NCBI RefSeq assembly: GCF_001280015.1
Contig: NZ_LGDV01000226.1
Location: forward strand, 124,001 to 188,000
DNA: 64,000 bases
Reading direction: 5' to 3'
Source: Streptomyces sp. MMG1121
Lineage (GTDB): Bacteria > Actinomycetota > Actinomycetes > Streptomycetales > Streptomycetaceae
Positions within the stretch are counted from its first letter, which is position 1. Every line of letters starts with the position of its first letter. Below the pieces are notes generated by a model. That model had not been told where the DNA came from, made no database searches, and saw nothing but the letters and a program-made list of their open reading frames with translations. Positions 58,883 through 64,000 of the stretch are shown here, piece after piece. The position numbers were made by a program, and so were the translations under genes.

Positions 58883-59662
58883 ATGGCAGACCGCAAGCCG
58901 ATCGAGTCGTGGCTCACCGACATGGACGGTGTCCTGATCCACGAGGGCGTTCCGATCCCCGGCGCCGACGCCTTCCTGAAGAGGCTGCGCGAGTCCGGGC
59001 GGCCCTTCCTGGTGCTCACCAACAACTCCATCTACACCGCCCGCGACCTGCACGCCCGGCTGCGGCGGATGGGCCTGGACGTGCCGGAGGAGAACATCTG
59101 GACCTCCGCCCTGGCCACCGCCCAGTTCCTCGACGACCAGCGGCCCGGCGGCAGCGCCTACGTCATCGGCGAGGCCGGTCTGACCACCGCGCTGCACGAC
59201 ATCGGCTACATCCTCACCGACCACGAGCCCGACTTCGTGATCCTCGGCGAGACCCGCACCTACTCCTTCGAGGCCCTGACCAAGGCCGTCCGGCTGATCA
59301 ACGACGGTGCCCGGTTCATCGCCACCAACCCCGACAACGTCGGCCCCTCCACCGAGGGCGACCTGCCCGCCACCGGCTCGGTCGCCGCCCTGATCACCGC
59401 CGCGACCGGAAAGAAGCCGTACTTCGTCGGCAAGCCCAACCCGCTGATGATGCGGGCCGGCCTGAACGCCATCGGCGCCCACTCCGAGACCTCCGCGATG
59501 ATCGGCGACCGCATGGACACCGACGTCCTCGCGGGACTGGAGGCCGGGATGCGCACGTTCCTGGTGCTCAGCGGGGTCACCCAGCCGGCCGACGTCGACC
59601 AGCACCCCTTCCGGCCCTCGCAGGTCGTCGACTCCATCGCGGACCTGGTCGACCTCGTCTGA
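58883..59662 (+). CDS. HAD-IIA family phosphatase (NagD-like)
   Basis: A 259-residue phosphatase. D13 and D15 are in SWLTDMDGVLIHEG (motif I), motif II is FLVLTNNSIYTAR, motif III Lys is in GKKPYFVGKPNPLMMRAGL and motif IV is MIGDRMDTDVLAGLEAGM. The capping domain has the C2-type insert of NagD/PGP enzymes (RLINDGARFIATNPDNVGPS). Substrates may include ribose-5-phosphate, phosphoglycolate or sugar phosphates; the name from E. coli NagD does not imply GlcNAc metabolism. It is a single gene between two hairpins. Confidence 0.93.
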   Translation: MADRKPIESWLTDMDGVLIHEGVPIPGADAFLKRLRESGRPFLVLTNNSIYTARDLHARLRRMGLDVPEENIWTSALATAQFLDDQRPGGSAYVIGEAGLTTALHDIGYILTDHEPDFVILGETRTYSFEALTKAVRLINDGARFIATNPDNVGPSTEGDLPATGSVAALITAATGKKPYFVGKPNPLMMRAGLNAIGAHSETSAMIGDRMDTDVLAGLEAGMRTFLVLSGVTQPADVDQHPFRPSQVVDSIADLVDLV

Positions 59663-59672
59663 GACCGGATCG

Positions 59673-59694
59673 GCCGGGGTTCCCAAACCCCGGC
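59673..59694 (+). terminator. Terminator-like hairpin after the HAD-IIA gene
   Basis: GCCGGGGTT and AACCCCGGC form a perfect 9-bp stem with a CCCA loop, starting 11 nt after the HAD stop; no T tract. Confidence 0.7.
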
Positions 59695-59778
59695 TCACCC
59701 GTATGGAGCAATCGGGCGCCTTCCGAGGATGCGGGGGCGCCCGGTGCGGGGGAGCCTCCAGATAACTGGAGGTTCACG

Positions 59779-60375
59779 ATGGGCTCACTTCGCCTCACTG
59801 TCTGTACCGGAATCCTGGCCGTCACCGCGCTCACGCCGTCTGCCCACGCGGCCGACGGCGCTTCGTTCTCCGACGCCGGCACGGTCTCCGTGACCCCTGC
59901 CTCCCCGGCACCCGGTACCGACGTGGCGGTACGGGCCGTCGGCTGCTCCGGACCCGAGGGCACCGCCGTCTCGACCGCGTTCGTCGCCGACGCCCGGCTG
60001 ACCGGCAACCGGGACGCCCTGTCCGGCGACACCCGCGTCCGCTCCTCCCTCGCGCCGGGCGCCTACGACGTGAAGGTCATCTGCGCCGATCACGTCGTCA
60101 CCGGGACGATCAGGGTGGCCGGCCGGGGCGCAGGGGCCGGTCGGGGGACGGGGCAGGCCGACGGGCCCGTCCGGCCGCCCACCGACGCCGCCTCGCCCGT
60201 CGCCCCCGTCCACGCGGGCGGCGGCGGCACCGCCACGCACTTCGCCACCGTGGCCACCAGCGAGTCCGGGCCCGGCGCCGCCCAGGCGGTGACCGGCCTC
60301 GGGCTCGCCGGCATCGCCGCGCTCGCCGTCGGGCTGCGCGCCCACCGGGGCCGTAACAGCCGTCACACCCGCTGA
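59779..60375 (+). CDS. Secreted protein, probable dedicated class F sortase substrate
   Basis: A 198-residue exported protein. The signal peptide ends SAHA near residue 24. Residues 25-120 are a small beta domain (GTVSVTPASPAPGTDVAVRAVGCSG...GAYDVKVICADHVVTGTIRVAG) with two cysteines likely in a disulfide. A Gly/Pro linker leads to a C-terminal AAQAVTG, a hydrophobic stretch (LGLAGIAALAVGL) and a basic tail (RAHRGRNSRHTR), the layout of a sorting signal although it lacks LPxTG. The class F sortase gene begins 9 nt after its stop. GGAGG lies 6 nt before ATG 59779. Confidence 0.82.
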   Translation: MGSLRLTVCTGILAVTALTPSAHAADGASFSDAGTVSVTPASPAPGTDVAVRAVGCSGPEGTAVSTAFVADARLTGNRDALSGDTRVRSSLAPGAYDVKVICADHVVTGTIRVAGRGAGAGRGTGQADGPVRPPTDAASPVAPVHAGGGGTATHFATVATSESGPGAAQAVTGLGLAGIAALAVGLRAHRGRNSRHTR

Positions 60376-60384
60376 CGGGCCGGC

Positions 60385-61044
60385 ATGACCGACGACCACG
60401 GGCCCGCCACCACCGGAACCGGCCGGCTGGTCACCGTCCTGGCCTGGGCACTGCTGCTGCTCGGGCTGTGGCTGTGGGGGCGAGAGATCACGGGCGTACC
60501 GCACCACACCGACAGCCCGGACACCGGTGACGTGTTCGTCGCCGGCGCCGCCCTGCCCCGCCCGGCCGCACCGCTCGGAGACGCACTGCCCCAGCGCGTC
60601 GACATCCCCCGGCTCGGTGTGCGGGCACCGGTGGTGGCCCGCGGCCTGGACGCCGAGGGCGCCGTCGACCCGCCCCCCTTCGATCAGCCGGGGGTGGTCG
60701 GCTGGTACGGCGCCGGCACCAGGCCCGGCGCGAAGGGCGCCGCCCTGCTGGTCGGACACGTCGACACCGAGACCCGGCGCGCCGTCTTCTACCGGCTCAG
60801 CACGCTCAGGCCGGGCGTGACGGTCCGGGTGGTCCGCTCGGACGGCAAGGTCGCCGAGTTCACCGTCGACGACGTCCGCGTACTGCCCCGCGACGACTTC
60901 GACGCCCACCAGGCCTACGGCCCCCACCAGGCCGGCCGCGCCGAACTCCGGCTGATCACCTGCGGCGGCACCTTCGACCGCGTCACCCGCAGCTACACCG
61001 CCAACGTGGTGGTCTCCGCCTACCTCACGGGCACCGCCCACTGA
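60385..61044 (+). CDS. Class F sortase
   Basis: A 219-residue sortase with an N-terminal membrane helix (LVTVLAWALLLLGLWLWG). The barrel starts PQRVDIPRLGVRAPVVARGLDAEGAVDPPPFDQPGVVGWYGAGTRPG and contains H125 in ALLVGHVDTETRRAVFYRL, C193 in LRLITCGGTF and R202 in VTRSYTANVVVSAYL. All three catalytic residues are present. It lies directly behind a secreted protein with a sorting-like C terminus, its likely substrate. Sortase F specificity is poorly defined compared with class E, which makes the pairing informative. Confidence 0.92.
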   Translation: MTDDHGPATTGTGRLVTVLAWALLLLGLWLWGREITGVPHHTDSPDTGDVFVAGAALPRPAAPLGDALPQRVDIPRLGVRAPVVARGLDAEGAVDPPPFDQPGVVGWYGAGTRPGAKGAALLVGHVDTETRRAVFYRLSTLRPGVTVRVVRSDGKVAEFTVDDVRVLPRDDFDAHQAYGPHQAGRAELRLITCGGTFDRVTRSYTANVVVSAYLTGTAH

Positions 61045-61137
61045 CCCCGCGCGCCCCACCACGCGACCTCGTGGCGAACCGTCCCGATATGCCAGCATGG
61101 AGCGGCACCCGGACCAGTGCGCCCAGGGGGGAATCGC

Positions 61138-62163
61138 ATGTACGACAGCAGGGGGGCCCGGTCGACCGCGCGGGCGTCCGCGGCGGCGGTGCTGGGGGCG
61201 GCACTGCTGCTCGCCGGCTGCTCCTCGGGGGGCGGCGCGGACCAGCACGCCGACCCGGGGGGCCCGATCACCCAACAGCCCAAGTCCGCCGACCCGTTCT
61301 GGGTGAACCCGGACGGCACCGCGGCCCGCCGGCTCGCCGGCTCCACCAAGGCCGGCAAGACATCGGAGAGCGAACAGATCCGGAAGATCGCCCGGCAGCC
61401 GGTGGGGGAGTGGATCGGCCCGGAGAACCCGGAGCAGGAGGCCCGCGGCTTCACCGAGGCCGCCCAGCACGCCGACCGCACGGCCCTGCTCGTCCTGTAC
61501 GACATCCCGCACCGCGACTGCGGCCAGTACTCGCAGGGCGGTGCCGCCGACGGCGACGCCTACCGCGCCTGGATCGACGGCGTGGCCCGGGGCATCGAGG
61601 ACCGCCCCGCCGTCGTGATCCTGGAACCGGACGCCGTACTCCACCTCGTGGACGGCTGCACCCCGGACCAGTTCCACGAGGAGCGCTACGACCTCCTCAA
61701 GGGCGCGGTCGCCAAGCTCAAGTCCCTGAAGAACACCAAGGTCTACCTGGACGCGGGCAACGCCGGCTGGGGCCACCCCGACCAGATCTTCCAGCCCCTC
61801 CGGCAGGCCGGCGTCGACCAGGCCGACGGCTTCTCCGTCAACGTCTCCAACTTCTACTCCACCCAGGACTCCATCGCCTACGGCAGGCAGCTCTCGGCCA
61901 AGGTGGGCGGCCGGCACTTCGTCATCGACACCAGCAGAAACGGCAACGGCCCCTACACGTCCGGCGACCCGGCCCAACGCTGGTGCAACCCGCCGGGCCG
62001 GGCCCTGGGAGAGACCCCGACGACGAAGACGGCCGACCCCCTGGTGGACGCCTACCTGTGGGTCAAGCGCCCGGGGGAGTCGGACGGGACGTGCAAGGGG
62101 GGCCCGAAGGCGGGGCAATGGTGGGAGAGTTACGCGCTCGCCCTGGCCGAGAACAGCAAGTGA
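61138..62163 (+). CDS. cslZ: Glycoside hydrolase family 6 lipoprotein (endoglucanase-type, CslZ-like)
   Basis: A 341-residue exported glucanase. The signal ends LLLAGCSS with a clear lipobox (Cys about residue 28). The GH6 domain has ALLVLYDIPHRDCGQYSQGG with the catalytic Asp region, AVVILEPDAVLHLVDGC (second Asp), VYLDAGNAGWG, VIDTSRNGNGP and DAYLWVKRPGESDGTC. Family members cleave beta-1,4-glucan. In Streptomyces, cslZ lies by cslA-glxA and is thought to process the tip glucan made by CslA. Here glxA is 1.1 kb away, with a MerR gene between them. Confidence 0.9.
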   Translation: MYDSRGARSTARASAAAVLGAALLLAGCSSGGGADQHADPGGPITQQPKSADPFWVNPDGTAARRLAGSTKAGKTSESEQIRKIARQPVGEWIGPENPEQEARGFTEAAQHADRTALLVLYDIPHRDCGQYSQGGAADGDAYRAWIDGVARGIEDRPAVVILEPDAVLHLVDGCTPDQFHEERYDLLKGAVAKLKSLKNTKVYLDAGNAGWGHPDQIFQPLRQAGVDQADGFSVNVSNFYSTQDSIAYGRQLSAKVGGRHFVIDTSRNGNGPYTSGDPAQRWCNPPGRALGETPTTKTADPLVDAYLWVKRPGESDGTCKGGPKAGQWWESYALALAENSK

Positions 62164-62208
62164 CAGCACGGGCGTCCCGGGCGGAGCCCGGCTGCGGAAC
62201 GGCCTTGA

Positions 62209-62227
62209 GTCTCCAGTGACTGGAGAC
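62209..62227. promoter_or_regulatory. MerR operator (19-bp perfect palindrome)
   Basis: GTCTCCAGTGACTGGAGAC is a perfect palindrome with central G. It lies 16 bp upstream of the MerR start, next to TTGAGT as a possible -35. This is the usual placement for a MerR autoregulatory site. Confidence 0.85.
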
Positions 62228-62242
62228 AGCAGAGTAGGGGCC

Positions 62243-63181
62243 ATGGACGCGACGACCCTCTATTCGATCGGGGAGCTGGCCCGCCGGACCGGCTTGTCCG
62301 TGAGGACCATCCGGTTCTACTCCGATTCGGGGGTGGTCGCGCCGACCACTCGAAGTCCCGCCGGATATCGGCTCTACGACCTCGACGCACTGCTTCGCCT
62401 GGAACTCCTGTGCACCCTGCGCGAGTTGGGCATCGACCTGGCCACGATCCAGCGGGTCATGGACCGCGAGCTCTCGGTGGCGGAAGTCGCCGCTGCGCAC
62501 GCCGACGCCATCGACGTCCAGATCCGGGGGCTGCAACTGCGTCGGAGCGTGCTGCGAGTCGTGGCCGGACGCGGTTCCGATCCCGAGGAGACCAAGCTCA
62601 TGCACAGGCTCACGCAGTTGTCCGCCCAGGAGCGTCGCCATCTGATCGACGACTTCGTGGAGGGCACCTTCGGCACGGCCGACGCCGACCCTGCCGCCGT
62701 GGCAATGATCCGTGCCGCCACTCCCGATCTCCCCGACGACCCGTCCAGCGAACAGGTCGCCGCCTGGGTGGAGCTCGCCGAGTTGGTCGGCGACGACGAG
62801 TTCCGGGCCCGGATGCGCCGGATGGCCGTGCGCCAGGCCGCCGGGCACCCGCCCGCCCTCGAGAGCGAGGCCGGCGAGGAACTGATGACCTTCACCCGGC
62901 GGCAGGTGACCGAAGCCAGGGAGTCCGGCATCGACCCGCTCACCGACAGGGCCGCACCCGTCGTCGACGACCTTGTCCAGCGCTTCGCCGAGGTGTTCGA
63001 GCGCACTCCCGACAAGGAGTTCCGGGACTGGATGGCCCGGCGGTTCGAAGAGGCGCACGATCCCGAGGTCGACCGGTACTGGCGGCTGGTCTGGATCGTC
63101 AACGGCTGGCAGGTGCTGCCGAACCTGACCCCGGTGCACTCCTGGCTCGTCCCGGCCCTGCGGACTGACCGCGACGTGTAG
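62243..63181 (+). CDS. MerR-family transcriptional regulator with large C-terminal domain
   Basis: A 312-residue regulator. The N-terminal MerR HTH is SIGELARRTGLSVRTIRFYSDSGVVAPTTRSPAGYRLYDLDALLRLELLCTLRELGIDLATIQRVMD (residues 7-71), followed by a dimerisation helix (about 75-105). The C terminus (about 130-310) is a helical domain of unknown ligand, rich in acidic and aromatic residues, with no CxxC metal site. It inserts between cslZ and glxA and is divergent from neither, so its regulon may be only itself. Codon use is slightly less biased than in its neighbours. Confidence 0.9.
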   Translation: MDATTLYSIGELARRTGLSVRTIRFYSDSGVVAPTTRSPAGYRLYDLDALLRLELLCTLRELGIDLATIQRVMDRELSVAEVAAAHADAIDVQIRGLQLRRSVLRVVAGRGSDPEETKLMHRLTQLSAQERRHLIDDFVEGTFGTADADPAAVAMIRAATPDLPDDPSSEQVAAWVELAELVGDDEFRARMRRMAVRQAAGHPPALESEAGEELMTFTRRQVTEARESGIDPLTDRAAPVVDDLVQRFAEVFERTPDKEFRDWMARRFEEAHDPEVDRYWRLVWIVNGWQVLPNLTPVHSWLVPALRTDRDV

Positions 63182-63263
63182 TCACCGTGGTCCGCCCGGC
63201 GGTCGGCATCGCGCCGACGGTCCGCATCGCCCCTGCTCAGGCACATGATCCGAGCCCCGGCCA

Positions 63264-64000
63264 CTAGGGAACCCGGACCCATTGCGCGGTCGAGGGCGTC
63301 CCCTGGTCATCGTCCACGAACAGCATGTACCACCCCGACGGCACCAGATTCCGGTTCGTCGGCACCGTCACCGTGATCCTGTCCCCGGACACCTTGAAGT
63401 CCAGCGCGATCGAGCGCTGATCCACATCCGTCACATGCGTCGAAGCACTCGGCCGCATCAACCGCGCCTTCCTGACGGCGGCCGCCTGCTTCGACGTGAA
63501 CGTCCCCGAAGCGCCACGGGCGATCGTCTGCGGACCGCCACCGAGCGAGGGCCGTGCGTCCCGGTACAGATACGGCGGGGTGTAGATCTCGATCCGCTGC
63601 TCGAACGTCCCCGGCTTGGTGTTCGCCTTGTCCCCGTACAGCGAGTCCGAGCCGAAGAACATCACCCGCCCGTCCGGCAGCAGGATCGACCCGGAGTGGT
63701 AGTTGCGCCCCACCAGCGGATCGGCGACCCGCGTGAAGCTGTTGCTGTCGGGGTGGTACAGCCGCGCCTGGAGGATGTTGGAGTCGCCGCGCCCCCGGTA
63801 GTCCTGCGAGCCGCCGGACACCAGGACCGTGTCGTCGGGCAGGATCGAGGTCTGCGGATAGCGAGTGCCCTTCTCCAGCCCGGGCCCGTCCACGAACCGG
63901 GGATCCCTGGCCTTCAGACCGATGAGCCGGGTCTTCCTGCTGGACAGCTTCGACTCCCCGACACCGCCGCCCCCGACCACCATGAACCTCTCGTCCTGCG
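63264..64000 (-). CDS. glxA: Galactose oxidase-like copper radical oxidase GlxA (5' part outside window)
   Basis: The visible C-terminal 245 residues are from a copper radical oxidase (kelch-type propeller plus DUF1929 domain). The axial Tyr and His ligands are in VGRNYHSGSILLPDGRVM, and the second copper His is in SASTHVTDVDQRSIALDF, aligned with galactose oxidase Y495/H496 and H581. DUF1929 follows with ITVTVPTNRNLVPSGWYMLFVDDDQGTPSTAQWVRVP (residues 199-235). In Streptomyces, GlxA works with the cellulose-synthase-like CslA at hyphal tips; cslA would lie beyond 64000. The stop is TAG 63264-63266. Confidence 0.93.
   Translation of the reverse strand, partial: QDERFMVVGGGGVGESKLSSRKTRLIGLKARDPRFVDGPGLEKGTRYPQTSILPDDTVLVSGGSQDYRGRGDSNILQARLYHPDSNSFTRVADPLVGRNYHSGSILLPDGRVMFFGSDSLYGDKANTKPGTFEQRIEIYTPPYLYRDARPSLGGGPQTIARGASGTFTSKQAAAVRKARLMRPSASTHVTDVDQRSIALDFKVSGDRITVTVPTNRNLVPSGWYMLFVDDDQGTPSTAQWVRVP

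Noticed and set aside
59785..62244. 819-codon open frame antisense to the sortase and GH6 genes
   Set aside because: A GC-frame shadow of three genuine plus-strand genes with clear catalytic residues.

Overview
The window is chromosomal DNA of a Streptomyces (or very close actinomycete). It is high-GC throughout, with strong third-position G/C bias, frequent GTG starts, DasR-type operators in front of GlcNAc PTS genes, class E/F sortases, bld/whi-type XRE-DUF397 and HATPase regulators, and neighbourhoods (nagE2-nagE1-nagF-rph, rdgB, cslZ-glxA) known from Streptomyces core chromosomes. No replication origin, rRNA, prophage, IS element or CRISPR array was seen. Gene identities come from reading motifs; no database search was run.

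Layout. 1-5.5 kb: a truncated MazF-like gene, an MBL-fold hydrolase, the GlcNAc PTS (two IIC genes plus a stand-alone IIB) with three dre-like operators, and rph. 5.6-9.4 kb: a small exported protein, then a minus-strand ABC-2 export operon ending in a DUF1707 protein. 9.6-14.9 kb: a long class A PBP, an SMR/Gdx exporter with a candidate guanidine-III riboswitch, a solitary GroES-like gene, a DUF3618 protein and bcp. 15-18.4 kb: a tandem HNH nuclease pair (the first broken by two frameshifts), an odd tRNA with anticodon UAG, rdgB and a secreted SGNH hydrolase. 18.6-24.7 kb: a DUF445 protein, an MFS permease, a GlxA-type AraC regulator, small membrane proteins and an IMPase-family enzyme.

24.9-36.7 kb is the accessory part. 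Codon bias is visibly weaker here. It holds a beta-lactamase-fold hydrolase, a TPR-XRE regulator, and a compact cassette of a 55-aa peptide, a JmjC/cupin hydroxylase and an aldo-keto reductase that looks like an undescribed peptide-modification locus. A phosphotransferase, a DUF397/XRE/HATPase regulatory triad and a restriction-modification island (C5 methyltransferase, Vsr and two HNH nucleases) follow.

36.8-53 kb: a SEC-C/TPR protein, a UPF0718 permease with its TIGR03943 partner, a Tat-exported GH30 enzyme, a class E sortase, an MFS/HxlR divergent pair with twin operators, a serine hydrolase, DUF6412-YidC, FAH and LLM enzymes, a Gfo/Idh-UPF0303 operon facing a ROK regulator, and a surface protein ending in an LARTG sorting signal. 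52-58.8 kb: a GntR regulator and a six-gene 2-aminoethylphosphonate uptake/degradation operon. 58.9-64 kb: a HAD-IIA phosphatase, a class F sortase with a probable dedicated substrate, then cslZ (GH6), a MerR regulator and the 3' part of glxA, which runs off the right edge.
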